Source of the DNA: CAZENU01 sp965117035
Lineage (GTDB): Bacteria > Chloroflexota > Dehalococcoidia > Lucifugimonadales > CAZENU01
Length of the DNA stretch: 64,000 bases
Assembly (NCBI GenBank): GCA_965117035.1
Contig: OZ220748.1
Span: forward strand, 1,798,001-1,862,000
Direction: 5' to 3'
In this document: positions 16,681 through 26,030 of the stretch, in pieces
Position numbering within the stretch: the stretch's first letter is position 1
Layout of the letters: each line of letters starts with the position of its first letter
Notes under the pieces: model-generated
Databases searched by the model: none
What the model was told of the DNA's origin: nothing
The model's input: the letters and a program-made list of their open reading frames with translations, nothing else
Made by a program: the position numbers and the translations under genes

Positions 16681-17432
16681 ACACCCCGGTCATCGACTTC
16701 CACAGCCACATCGCGCGCTGGGAGCGCTACGGACAGTACGACGATCCCGACCGGTACCTGCGGCTGATGGACGCGGCCGGCATCGACCGCTCGCTCGTGA
16801 GCTGCATCTTCTACGGCGACGCCCGGCGCAACAACGACGCCGTCGCCGAGTTCGTGGCCACCAACCCCGACCGTTTCTACGGCGTCGCCTTCTCCACGCC
16901 CCACTACCCCGCTGAGGTGGTGCCGGAGCTGGAGCGGTGCTTCGACGCGCTCGGCATGAAATTCCTCAAGATATACCCGGACTACTTCGGAAAGCCCAAT
17001 GACGATCCGGCCTACTTCCCGATGTACGAGTTCCTGGACGACCGCGGGCTGGCGGTCAAGGCCCACCCGTCGTACCCGTTCGATCCGCCGGGCACGACTC
17101 TCGTGAACAGGTACGCGGCCCTCGCCGAGCGCTTCCCGGGGGTAACGTGGGTCCTGGCGCACGCGGCCGGAAGCGGCAGCCCCGACGCCATCGAGGCGGC
17201 CCGAGCCGTACCGTCCGTGTACCTGGAGACCTGCGGCTCCGGCGGCGCCCACAACGGCGTCAAGGCCTCGGTCGACGGCGCGGGCGCGGACCGTGTCCTG
17301 TTCGGCACCGACATGCCGCTGCTCGACGCCCGTCACCAGATCGCCAAGGTGACCACCGCCGACATTTCCGAAGAGGCCAGGCAGCGGGTGCTGGGACTGA
17401 ACGCCATCGAGCTGCTGGGGCTCGAGTTGTGA
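16677..17432 (+). CDS. Metal-dependent amidohydrolase / decarboxylase (pair 1, member B)
   Basis: A 251-residue TIM-barrel enzyme of the amidohydrolase-2 family (relatives include aminocarboxymuconate-semialdehyde decarboxylase and resorcylate decarboxylases). The metal ligands are present: VIDFHSHIA at the N terminus, KAHPSYPF, VLAHAAG and LFGTDMPLL. A very conserved segment, FLKIYPDYFGKPNDDPAYFP, is shared with its paralog at 27903. It overlaps the preceding gene by ATGA and the following one by GTGA, so three proteins are translationally coupled. Substrate unknown; it might hydrolyse a lactone or decarboxylate an aromatic or sugar acid. Confidence 0.87.
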   Translation: MNTPVIDFHSHIARWERYGQYDDPDRYLRLMDAAGIDRSLVSCIFYGDARRNNDAVAEFVATNPDRFYGVAFSTPHYPAEVVPELERCFDALGMKFLKIYPDYFGKPNDDPAYFPMYEFLDDRGLAVKAHPSYPFDPPGTTLVNRYAALAERFPGVTWVLAHAAGSGSPDAIEAARAVPSVYLETCGSGGAHNGVKASVDGAGADRVLFGTDMPLLDARHQIAKVTTADISEEARQRVLGLNAIELLGLEL

Positions 17433-20077
17433 GCGCGGCGGACGCCTACCTTCACCACACGGCCGTCCGCAAGCGCGAAGGCTGGCTGGACCGGCTCCAA
17501 GTGCCCGATTGGGTCAACCGCTACGCGCCCGAGCAGGGCTGGGACACGTACCTCATCTTTCTGGCCGCGGTCGGGGTCGTCGCCCTCACGGTGCAGGACG
17601 CGCGGTGGGTGGCGACCCCGGGCCTGGGCCTGGTCGTGGTCGGCGCGACCCTCGCGGGCCTCGCCCTCGCGCGAGTCAGGGCCGCGTGGCTCCTGCTCCA
17701 CCTGGCGGCGCTCGCGCTGGGATTCGTCGTCGTCGTGTGGCAGGGCTCCTCGCTGGCCGACAGCGACTCGGTCTTCGGCCGCGTCGCCGAGACTTGGGAC
17801 AGGGTCCGCCTGTTCTACGAGGCGGCCACCGGCGGCGGGATCAGCACCGACCTGCTCCCCGTCTCCCTCGTGGTGCTGTCGGCGGCCTGGATCATGGGCT
17901 ACTTCAGCTCGTGGTACCTGTTCCGGCGCACCAACGTCTGGGTCGGGCTCGTGATATGGGGAATGGCGATGCTGACCGCGCTGAGCTTCCTGCCCGGCCG
18001 GTACGTCGTCGGCTTCTTCGCCTTCACCTTCCTCGCCATGATGCTCGTCGCCAGGGTGACGATGCTCCAGCGCCGCGACGACTGGAACGAAACGGGTTTC
18101 GAGACCTTCTCTCCGAGCCGCTGGCTGGTCGTCAGGGGCACAGTCGTCTTCGCCGCGGTGGTGCTCCTGGCGGCGGCGGTCGTCCCGCTCAGGCTGTACC
18201 ACTCCCAGGTCGCAGTCGAACTCTGGAAGTTCGGACGGACTCCGGTCGCCTTCCTCCAGGACGACATGACGAGGCTGCTGTCCGCCCTGCCCTCGCGTGA
18301 GGAGCGGATGGGCCGCTTCTTTGGCGACTCGCTGCCCTTCATAGGCAAGATCGGCTTCGACAACGAAGTCGCGTTCTGGGCCGACTCCGAGGCGCCCAAC
18401 TACTGGCTGTCCCGCACGTACAGCCGCTATACGCCCCAGGGCTGGTTCACCGGCGACACCAGGGCGACTCCGGTCGGGCCCGACGATCCTCCCCAGGTGC
18501 AGGCGGGACTCAAGCGCGAGCTCGTTTCGCAGTCCCTGCAGTTCTCGTTCGAGACGAGCAAGCTGCTCCCCGGCGGCGAGCTGAACTGGGTCAGCAGGCA
18601 GGGCACCGCCGAGGTGCTGTCGCCGATGCGGTTCCAGATAGTGCTCACGGAGCCCCAACGGGACGTGGGATTCCCCGAGGAGATCAAGGGCATCGCAGCC
18701 GCGATAAGGGGCCAGTTCTCACTGCCGGTAGCCGAGTTCGTCGAGGCGAGGATATCGGCGCTGCTCCCGCCCGACCTGGTCCTGGACGGGGTGCAGTACA
18801 CGAGCGACGGCGGCAGCACCTACGTCAAGCGCGTCTACCTGACCCGGCAGCCGCCCGCAGTTCCCGACGTCGTCTCCTGGACGCTCGACGACAGCGTCGA
18901 GGCCGACGACGGCTACCAGATGAACGCCTTCGTCTCCCGCGCGACGGCGGACGACCTGAGGGCAGCCGGCACGGGGTACAGCGGATTCACCAGGGACCAC
19001 TACCTGCAGCTTCCCGAGAGCCTGCCGCGGCGCGTCCGCGATCTCGCCCTCGAGGTGACCCGCGACGCCGCTACGCCCCTCGACAAGGCGTTCGCGGTCC
19101 GGGACTACCTGCGCGGCGATACCTTCACCTACACCAGGGACATCGAGAAGCCCCCAACGGGCGTCGACGTGGTGGACCACTTCCTGTTCGAGACCAGGGA
19201 GGGCTACGGCGACCACTTCAGCTCCGCCATGACCGTCATGCTTCGCGCGGTGGGCGTCCCCGCGCGCCTCGCGGCGGGGTATGCCGCCGGCGAGGTCCCG
19301 GAGGGCGCGAGCCGCAGGGCGGTACGGGACTCGGACAGCCACGGCTGGACGCAGGTGTTCTTCCCGGAGTACGGGTGGATCGACTTCGAGCCGTCCCCCA
19401 ACTGGCCCGAGGTGGCGCAGTTTACCGCGGCCTCGGCCTCCGGCACTGGCGCTGGCGCCGGAGTGAAAGCCCCCGAGCAGGAGCCGTACCCCTGCGCCCC
19501 GCCGGACGACCTCCTGGGCGACCCGGAGTTCATTCGCCTCAACCAGCCGGGCGTACCCGGAACCCGGCCCGCCTGGTCCGCCCAGGAGATCGATCCCTGC
19601 GAGGAGATCGATCCCGCCACGGCGGCGCAGCAGACGCCGGATGCAGGCGAAGCCTCGCCTGCCCTCGATCCCAGGGTTCTCGACGTGGGCGTTCCCGTCG
19701 CCGCCGGTCTTGGGGCGTTGTCCCTCGCCGTCCTGGCGGCGTGGCTGGCGTGGTCGCGGGGGCTCGGCCGAGGCCCGGGCGAGCGCGCCTACACGAAGAT
19801 GAGCAGGCTCGGGACCCTGGCCGGCATCCGCAGGGTCGCCAACCAGACGCCGGGAGAGTACGCCGACACTCTTGGGCGCGCGATACCGCGGGTCGCGGCA
19901 GGGGCGCAGGCCGTCGCGGCCGCCTTCGCCATCGGGCGGTACGGTGGAGCGCGGCCCGCGGAGACAGCCGACGTCGACGACGCTTGGAAGAGCGTGCGAG
20001 GCGGCCTGGTGCGGCGCGCCCTGCGCAGGCTCGTCTTCGCGGCCGGCCAGGACCGGCAGGCGGCGGCAGCACCATAG
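17429..20077 (+). CDS. TgpA-like membrane transglutaminase-fold protein with Cys to Gly change
   Basis: An 882-residue inner-membrane protein. About six hydrophobic segments (roughly 40-260) precede a large soluble domain, then a transglutaminase core at 560-660, a further membrane helix near 750 and a DUF4129-like tail. This is the layout of DUF3488/TgpA proteins. The catalytic cysteine motif, normally GYCDHF or GYCEHF, reads EGYGDHFSSA, with G594 encoded by GGC; H638 (DSHGW) and D652 (WIDFEPSP) are retained. GTG 17429 overlaps the stop of the preceding gene. Relatives usually stand beside a MoxR ATPase and DUF58 gene; none is here, and its coupling to amidohydrolases is unusual. Confidence 0.85.
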   Translation: MSAADAYLHHTAVRKREGWLDRLQVPDWVNRYAPEQGWDTYLIFLAAVGVVALTVQDARWVATPGLGLVVVGATLAGLALARVRAAWLLLHLAALALGFVVVVWQGSSLADSDSVFGRVAETWDRVRLFYEAATGGGISTDLLPVSLVVLSAAWIMGYFSSWYLFRRTNVWVGLVIWGMAMLTALSFLPGRYVVGFFAFTFLAMMLVARVTMLQRRDDWNETGFETFSPSRWLVVRGTVVFAAVVLLAAAVVPLRLYHSQVAVELWKFGRTPVAFLQDDMTRLLSALPSREERMGRFFGDSLPFIGKIGFDNEVAFWADSEAPNYWLSRTYSRYTPQGWFTGDTRATPVGPDDPPQVQAGLKRELVSQSLQFSFETSKLLPGGELNWVSRQGTAEVLSPMRFQIVLTEPQRDVGFPEEIKGIAAAIRGQFSLPVAEFVEARISALLPPDLVLDGVQYTSDGGSTYVKRVYLTRQPPAVPDVVSWTLDDSVEADDGYQMNAFVSRATADDLRAAGTGYSGFTRDHYLQLPESLPRRVRDLALEVTRDAATPLDKAFAVRDYLRGDTFTYTRDIEKPPTGVDVVDHFLFETREGYGDHFSSAMTVMLRAVGVPARLAAGYAAGEVPEGASRRAVRDSDSHGWTQVFFPEYGWIDFEPSPNWPEVAQFTAASASGTGAGAGVKAPEQEPYPCAPPDDLLGDPEFIRLNQPGVPGTRPAWSAQEIDPCEEIDPATAAQQTPDAGEASPALDPRVLDVGVPVAAGLGALSLAVLAAWLAWSRGLGRGPGERAYTKMSRLGTLAGIRRVANQTPGEYADTLGRAIPRVAAGAQAVAAAFAIGRYGGARPAETADVDDAWKSVRGGLVRRALRRLVFAAGQDRQAAAAP

Positions 20078-20090
20078 AGGGAGCAGCTTC

Positions 20091-21695
20091 ATGGCGTTCG
20101 ACACTGTGATCAGGAACGGGACGGTCGTGGACGGGACCGGAAACCCTCGGTTCGGGGCCGACGTCGGTATAGCCGGAGGGTCGATAGCCGCCGTCGGCGA
20201 CCTGGGGGGCGTGGAGGCCGCGCGCACCGTCGACGCGTCGGGCCGCGTCGTGGCGCCGGGCTTCGTCGACATGCACAGCCACTCCGACGTCTCGATGCTG
20301 GACGACCCGGGAGGCGAGAGCAAGGCCTTCCAGGGAGTCACGACCGAGGTCACCGGAAACTGCAGCTACACGCCCTACCCGGCCGGCGCGGCCGGCGTCG
20401 AAGGCCTGCGGCAGGCCATGGGCGCGACGCTCAGGTGCCACGCGCCCTGGACGTGGGCCACGCTGGACGGCTGGGCCGAGGCTACCGAGACCGCCGGCGT
20501 GGGCCTGAACATCGCGCCGCTCGTGGGCCACGGAGCGCTGCGCGTCGCCGCCGGAGTGACCGACGACAGGCCGCCGACTGACGACGAGATGACGGAGATG
20601 CGCCAACTCGCGGCCGAGTCGATTGAGCAGGGCGCGTTCGGCCTCTCAACCGGACTCACCCTGGCGCCCTCGATGTACGCCGAGACGGAGGAGCTCGTCT
20701 CTCTCGTCGAGGCGATCGCGCCCTACCGGAACGCCTTCTACGCCACCCACGCACGCGTATGGGCCGGGTGGCACGTCAAGTCGATCGAGGAGGCGGCGGA
20801 GATCGGCAGGCGCGCCGGCGTGCCCGTGGAGTTCTCGCACATCGCCATCGGGGACCCGCGCGTCTTCGGACACGGCGAGCGGATGGTCGAGGTGATCGAC
20901 CGCGCCCGCGCCGGCGGCCTCGACATGACCTGCGACGTCTATCCGTACACCGCGGGCGCCTCGGGCCTCTACCAGTCGTTGCCCTCGTGGGTGCAGGAGG
21001 GCGGCGTCGACGCGATGCTCGCTCGCCTGAGAGACCCGGCAGACCGCGCCCGCGCCTTCGAAGACATGGCGGCCGGCTACTTCCGAGGGCTGCCGTGGAC
21101 CTGGGACAGGATGTTCATCACCTACGTCGGCTCGGAGGCGAACCGCGACGTCCCCGGACGCAGCCTGGCGGACATCGCGGAAGACCGGGGCGTCGACCCG
21201 CGGGAGGTCGTGCTCTCGCTGATCGACGAGGAGGACAACGACGTCGGGGTCGTGGGCCACAACCGCGTCGAGAGCGACGTACGTTTCTTCGTGCAATACG
21301 AGCACGCGATGATCGGTTCCGACGGCCGCGCCGTCTCCCCGACCGGACCCTGGGCCGACGACATGATCCACCCCCGCTACTACGGCTGCTACCCTCGAAT
21401 CCTCGGCCGCTACGTCCGGGAGGACGGCGTGCTCTCCCTGGAGAACGCGATATACAAGATGAGCGGCTTCCCGGCCGACCGCCTCGGGCTTCGCGACCGT
21501 GGCCGGATAGCAGAGGGGCTGGCCGCCGACGTCGTCGTCTTCGACCCGGGCACGGTGATCGACCACGCGACCTTCGAGGAGCCGCAGCGGCTCAGCACCG
21601 GGATCGAGCACCTCTACGTCAACGGCCAGTCCGTCATCTCCGACGGCGCCCACACCGGCGCCACGCCGGGCAGGGTGCTGCGCCGGGCGGGCTAG
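20091..21695 (+). CDS. N-acyl-D-amino-acid deacylase family protein 1
   Basis: A 534-residue amidohydrolase of the D-aminoacylase group, which removes acyl groups from D-amino acids; relatives include dihydroorotase and hydantoinase-like enzymes. It starts FDTVIRNGTVVDGTGNPRFG, the usual beta-sandwich opening, then the zinc motif GFVDMHSHSD near 60, GVTTEVTGNCS with the conserved cysteine, EFSHIAIG and, near the C terminus, ADVVVFDPGTV. ATG 20091 follows AGGGAGCAGCTTC. It lies 13 bp after the transglutaminase-like gene and is probably in the same operon. Two further paralogs are at 38355 and 58347. Confidence 0.88.
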   Translation: MAFDTVIRNGTVVDGTGNPRFGADVGIAGGSIAAVGDLGGVEAARTVDASGRVVAPGFVDMHSHSDVSMLDDPGGESKAFQGVTTEVTGNCSYTPYPAGAAGVEGLRQAMGATLRCHAPWTWATLDGWAEATETAGVGLNIAPLVGHGALRVAAGVTDDRPPTDDEMTEMRQLAAESIEQGAFGLSTGLTLAPSMYAETEELVSLVEAIAPYRNAFYATHARVWAGWHVKSIEEAAEIGRRAGVPVEFSHIAIGDPRVFGHGERMVEVIDRARAGGLDMTCDVYPYTAGASGLYQSLPSWVQEGGVDAMLARLRDPADRARAFEDMAAGYFRGLPWTWDRMFITYVGSEANRDVPGRSLADIAEDRGVDPREVVLSLIDEEDNDVGVVGHNRVESDVRFFVQYEHAMIGSDGRAVSPTGPWADDMIHPRYYGCYPRILGRYVREDGVLSLENAIYKMSGFPADRLGLRDRGRIAEGLAADVVVFDPGTVIDHATFEEPQRLSTGIEHLYVNGQSVISDGAHTGATPGRVLRRAG

Positions 21696-21728
21696 CCGCC
21701 GCTGCTCTGGATGTGTAAGACTGGGAGC

Positions 21729-22022
21729 ATGTTGCAACGAGCCGTTCATCCCGGCGAGATACTAGAGGGCGAGCTGGCGGAGCTGGGCGTCAGCCAGACG
21801 GAGTTCGCCCGCCGGATTGCGGTGCCGCCCAACCGCATCAGCCAGATCATCGCCGGAAAGCGCTCCGTGACCGGGGACACCGCGTTGCGGTTCGGGCACT
21901 GGTTTGGCGTCGAGCCCCAGTTCTGGCTGAACCTCCAGGCGCAGTTCGATCTGGCCATCGCCGACCACAGAGTCGGGGCCGCCGTGCGTGAGTTGCCGCG
22001 AGGCCTATACCGCCAGGACTGA
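21729..22022 (+). CDS. HigA/VapI-type XRE-family antitoxin, orphan
   Basis: A 97-residue helix-turn-helix protein. The start region RAVHPGEILEGELAELGVS and the recognition part QTEFARRIAVPPNRISQIIAG are standard for HigA antitoxins, as is the tail FGVEPQFWLNLQAQFDL. ATG 21729 is preferred to ATG 21711 because the family begins about five residues before HPGE. HigB toxin would normally lie just upstream, but that space holds the end of a deacylase, and nothing toxin-like follows. It is an orphan regulator or a remnant. Confidence 0.88.
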   Translation: MLQRAVHPGEILEGELAELGVSQTEFARRIAVPPNRISQIIAGKRSVTGDTALRFGHWFGVEPQFWLNLQAQFDLAIADHRVGAAVRELPRGLYRQD

Positions 22023-22177
22023 GGACGATCGCCAGGCCACGTCGTCGCCTTCCCGGCGGCCGGGACGCCAAGCCGCGTTGACCGCGTGGGCGTAACGCCC
22101 TACCCTGAGCACGTACGGCTCGCCGCGGCCAGACGCACGGACGCCGTCGAGGGCGCGGGCGGCCGAGGAGGCTTCGC

Positions 22178-23626
22178 ATGAGGACGATATACCCGGGACG
22201 CAACAAGCAGCTTTTTCTCGACGACGACGCCATAGAGTCGAAGTACGGCCTGCGGCGCAAGCTGAACGAGCCGGAGCGGGCCGGACCCGTCATCCGGCCG
22301 GACATCTCTCGCGGCCAGACAGGACACCAGACGGCCAGTCCGCCACAGTGGAGCCCCGAAAAAGGCGTATGGGAGTGGTGGTACAGGGCGGCGCAGAGGG
22401 ACATCTACGCCAGGGACACGGTGCACTACGCCACCTCGGCCGACGGGCTGGAGTGGGATATCCCCAACCTCGGCCTCTACGAGTGGAACGGCTCGAAGGA
22501 CAACAATGTCGCGGTCGACCCCGCCGGCATGTCGCTCGATCACGCTGTCCGCGACGACCTCGACGAGGACCCGGACCGCAGGTACAAGGGCCTGTTCGCC
22601 GACCGGGGGCTCGCGCGCTACCCGGCCACGTCCCCGGACGGCTTCGACTGGACGATGATCGACGTGCCGCCCATACCGAGCGACGACACGTCCTTCATGA
22701 CGCACGACGAGGACGCCGGACTGTTCATCGCGACCGTGAAGCTCTCGCTCGAGAAGTGGGGCAGGTCGGTCTGGCTGTCGACCAGCAACGACTTCATCGA
22801 CTGGACCGAGCCGGAGCTGATATTCCACAGCGACGAGAAGGACCGGAACAACCGGCGCAGGCGCATCCGACAGGTGGTCGAGGACCCGGCGTACCTGAGC
22901 CCGCACGTCGTCGAGAACGACAGCTTCATCGCGCACGTCTACAAGATGGCCGTCATGCCGTACGAGGGCCTGTACGTCGGCCTGCCCGTGCTCTTCAACC
23001 CGTCCGGCCGATGGCTGGGCACCAACCACACCGGGCTGAACCAGACCGAGGTCTCGGTCTCCCGCGACCTCCGCCACTGGGACCGCGTCGCGAACCGTGA
23101 CGTCTTCATCGGCGTGTTGCCCTGGGACGGCGAGGTGTACGACACGTCTCAGATGCTGCCATGCGGCCGGCCCGTGGTCAGGGAAGACCTGGGCGAGATA
23201 TGGGTCTACTACAACGCCTGCCGCTTCCGCTGCCACCGCAAGGACCGCGACGAGTCGTACGCCAAATACTTCGAGGACACGAGCGCGCTGTGCCTCGCGA
23301 AGATCAGGCTCGACGGCTTCGTGTCGCTGGACGCCGACGCGAAGGGCACGCTCGTCACAGCGCCGTTCGCGCTGGACCGGGGCGGACTCTACGTCAACGT
23401 CGACGCGGGCCGCGGCGAGCTCAGGGCCGAGGTCGTCGACGCCGAGACGTACGACCCCGTCCCCGGGCTCTCGCTGTCCGACAGCGACGCTGTCCGCGAC
23501 GACGACCTGGCCCGGGAGCTCACGTGGGGTGAGCGCGGCGCTCCCGCCCGCGAGAGGCCGGTGAGGCTGCGCTTCGAGCTCAGTCAGGCCAGGCTCTACG
23601 CCTTCTGGATGGGAGCGCGGGCCTAG
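22178..23626 (+). CDS. Propeller glycosidase-like protein, family HKQLFLDD, paralog 3
   Basis: A 482-residue member of the four-copy family, here with the start MRTIYPGRNKQLFLDDDAIE. Blade motifs are as in the others: ATSADGLEWD, ATSPDGFDWT, WLSTSNDFIDWTEPELIF, SRDLRHWDRVANRDVF, EIWVYYNACRF and RLYAFWM at the end. A segment common to the family, EWNGSKDNN, is present. It is followed 39 bp later by a CocE hydrolase, the same association seen for paralogs 1 and 2. The reaction is unknown. Confidence 0.72.
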   Translation: MRTIYPGRNKQLFLDDDAIESKYGLRRKLNEPERAGPVIRPDISRGQTGHQTASPPQWSPEKGVWEWWYRAAQRDIYARDTVHYATSADGLEWDIPNLGLYEWNGSKDNNVAVDPAGMSLDHAVRDDLDEDPDRRYKGLFADRGLARYPATSPDGFDWTMIDVPPIPSDDTSFMTHDEDAGLFIATVKLSLEKWGRSVWLSTSNDFIDWTEPELIFHSDEKDRNNRRRRIRQVVEDPAYLSPHVVENDSFIAHVYKMAVMPYEGLYVGLPVLFNPSGRWLGTNHTGLNQTEVSVSRDLRHWDRVANRDVFIGVLPWDGEVYDTSQMLPCGRPVVREDLGEIWVYYNACRFRCHRKDRDESYAKYFEDTSALCLAKIRLDGFVSLDADAKGTLVTAPFALDRGGLYVNVDAGRGELRAEVVDAETYDPVPGLSLSDSDAVRDDDLARELTWGERGAPARERPVRLRFELSQARLYAFWMGARA

Positions 23627-23664
23627 CGCCGAAGCCGCCGAGATTCCAGAGGAGGCCTCGCGAC

Positions 23665-25404
23665 ATGCCGCGCCAAGTCAAGAAAGAGCGCTACACGGTC
23701 GCCGTAGAGAAGGACGTCAGGGTGCCGATGCGCGACGGCACCATTCTGCGGGCGGACGTCTACCACCCGGAGGGCAAGGGACGCTACCCGACCATCGTCA
23801 CGCGGACGGCCTATAACAAGTCGCGCATCGACACCCGGTACTACGAGGAGCGGGGTCACTCCCTGGCCGAGCGGGGGTACACCTTCGTCGCACAGGACAT
23901 CCGGGGCACCTACGCCTCCGAGGGCGAATTCTTCCCCTGCACCTTCCGCCGCGACCACCACGACACCGAGGACGGCTACGACACGATCGAGTGGGCGGCC
24001 CGCCTGCCGTGGTCGACCGGCAGGGTCGGCACCGTAGGCAGCTCCTACGACGGCTGGACGCAGTGGGAGCTCGCCCACGCGAAGCCCCCGCACCTGGCCG
24101 CCATGATGCCGCAGGCCATAGCCGCCAGCACACTCGACCAGGAGATGAGCGGAGTGCTGCGCCTCGGCCAGTCACTGCGGTGGATGGTCGTCAACCTGGC
24201 CCCCGACCAGATCGCCCGCGACGACGAGCCGTGGGGCCCCCGGGACTGGGCGGAGGCCGGCCGGCTGTTCGACGAGCGCGACCGCGACAAGTGGACATGG
24301 TTCCTGCCGCTCATGGAGATACCGGACCACGCCATGCATGGCCTCGGCCACCACTGGCGCAAGTGGCTTGGAGAGCGCGGCCGGGACAACTTCGACTTCC
24401 TGACCAAGCTGCGCGGGATCGAGGCGCCGGCGTTCATCACCACGTCCTGGTTCGACCAGCAGGTCAACGCCCTCAAGATATTCGCCGGCATGTCCGAGAA
24501 CGCCGCCTCCGAGACCGCCCGCACCCAGACGCGCATCATGGTCGGCCCGTGGAGGCACACCGGCACCGACTTCGAGCGCACCGTCGGCAAGGTCGACTTC
24601 GGGCCCGAGGCGGAGCGGGACTTCTACCAGGTCGTCGAGCAGTGGTTCGGACACTGGCTCAAGGGCGAGGACACCGGGCTCGACGAGGTGCCCAGGGCCC
24701 AGCTGTTCGTCATGGGCGCCGACCGCTGGCGCCACGAGGACAGGTGGCCCCTGCCCAACACCCGGTACACCGACTACTTCTTCCACAGCAACGGGGGTGC
24801 AAAGACCATCGCCGGAGACGGGCTGCTCTCCCAGAAGCCTCCGGGCGAGAGCCCTCCCAACGAGTACGTCTACGACCCGCGAGACCCTGTCATGACCATC
24901 TACCCGGCCAGCGCCGGCTCTCACGAGCCCGCCGACGAGAGGCCCCTGGACGGCAGACAGGACGTCCTCGTCTTCCAGACGCCGCCTCTGGAAGAGCCCG
25001 TCGAGGTCGTCGGAAACATCGTCGTCAAGCTCTGGGCCGCATCCTCCGCTCCCGACACCGACTTCACCGTCAAGCTCGTCGACGTCTGGCCGGACGGCTT
25101 CTCGATGAAGCTCTGCTACGGCATCGTCCGCGCGCGCTTCCGGGAGTCCTACGACAACCCCACGCCGATAAAGCCCGGCGAGGTCTACGAGTACACCATC
25201 CAGCTGAACCCCACCGCCAACCTGTTCAGGACCGGCCACCGGATACGCGTCGACGTCTCCAGCAGCGACTTCCCCAACTTCGACCGCAACCACAACACCG
25301 GCGGCAACGACTACGCCGAGGCCGAGCTGAGGACCGCCCGCCAGACCGTCTTCCACGACCCGTCGCGCCCCTCCCGGGTAGTCCTGCCGGTGATCCCGCA
25401 GTAG
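23665..25404 (+). CDS. CocE/NonD-family alpha/beta hydrolase
   Basis: A 579-residue serine hydrolase. It opens with VEKDVRVPMRDGTILRADVY, has the nucleophile elbow G125-S-S127-Y-D-G in VGSSYDGWTQ, a probable histidine in GPWRHTGTD, and a C-terminal jelly-roll with APDTDFTVKLVDVWPDG and ISSSDFPNFDRNHNTG-like sequence. It is expected to cleave an ester or a peptide-like amide. The start at 23665 has GGAGG upstream. Its place just after a propeller paralog suggests both act on one class of substrate, perhaps acylated glycans. Confidence 0.88.
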   Translation: MPRQVKKERYTVAVEKDVRVPMRDGTILRADVYHPEGKGRYPTIVTRTAYNKSRIDTRYYEERGHSLAERGYTFVAQDIRGTYASEGEFFPCTFRRDHHDTEDGYDTIEWAARLPWSTGRVGTVGSSYDGWTQWELAHAKPPHLAAMMPQAIAASTLDQEMSGVLRLGQSLRWMVVNLAPDQIARDDEPWGPRDWAEAGRLFDERDRDKWTWFLPLMEIPDHAMHGLGHHWRKWLGERGRDNFDFLTKLRGIEAPAFITTSWFDQQVNALKIFAGMSENAASETARTQTRIMVGPWRHTGTDFERTVGKVDFGPEAERDFYQVVEQWFGHWLKGEDTGLDEVPRAQLFVMGADRWRHEDRWPLPNTRYTDYFFHSNGGAKTIAGDGLLSQKPPGESPPNEYVYDPRDPVMTIYPASAGSHEPADERPLDGRQDVLVFQTPPLEEPVEVVGNIVVKLWAASSAPDTDFTVKLVDVWPDGFSMKLCYGIVRARFRESYDNPTPIKPGEVYEYTIQLNPTANLFRTGHRIRVDVSSSDFPNFDRNHNTGGNDYAEAELRTARQTVFHDPSRPSRVVLPVIPQ

Positions 25405-25425
25405 ACCTGAGCCCCCGGAGAGATC

Positions 25426-25815
25426 ATGCCCAAGCTTAAGCCAGGAACTGTCTGGCCGGCGCCCGCTAAGGTCGACCTCACCAGGCGACAGATCGACGAG
25501 ATCGCGGCAACCGCCATGACGTTCGACGAGGTAGAGGCCGAGTACGAGGAGGACGTCGCCATCCGGGTCGGCGCCGCCAGGGACCCCGACAACCCCGAGC
25601 TTACGGCAGAGGACTTCGCCCGGATGCGTCCGGCCGCTGAGATCGTACCCGACCTCGTAGAGGCGTACCGCCGCTCCCGCGGTAAGCAGAAGGCCCCGAC
25701 CAAAGAAAAGGTGACACTGCGCCTCGACGCGGACGTAGTGGCCCACTTCCGGCAGAGCGGCAAGGGATGGCAGACCAGGTTGAACGGCACGCTTCGCAAG
25801 GCCGTTCTGGGCTAG
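25426..25815 (+). CDS. BrnA-family antitoxin, orphan
   Basis: A 129-residue antitoxin. The C-terminal third, KEKVTLRLDADVVAHFRQSG followed by KGWQTRLNGTLRKAV, is the ribbon-helix-helix domain of BrnA; the middle segment NPELTAEDFARMRPAAEIVP is also typical. The N terminus (about 1-50) is longer than in common BrnA proteins. BrnT toxin is normally encoded directly upstream, but here the upstream gene is a CocE hydrolase, so the antitoxin stands alone. A distant BrnT-like toxin at 36361 has its own, unrelated antitoxin. Confidence 0.85.
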   Translation: MPKLKPGTVWPAPAKVDLTRRQIDEIAATAMTFDEVEAEYEEDVAIRVGAARDPDNPELTAEDFARMRPAAEIVPDLVEAYRRSRGKQKAPTKEKVTLRLDADVVAHFRQSGKGWQTRLNGTLRKAVLG

Positions 25816-26030
25816 CGGGCTGGGAGCTGCGTTCAGGCGGGACTCGGCTGCGCCCTGAGCCTGCCCCGTTCGGGGCAGGGCCCGCACCTATCTGTTCGAG
25901 CGGCCGCACAGCCCGCCCACTCTCAGCGGCGCGGCCGGCGCGTATCCGAGGGTGTGCGCAACCACTCGCCAATTGAGCAAGTCTGAACCGTCGCCGGGAA
26001 CACCCCCCTTTAGACAGCCTCTCGATCCCG

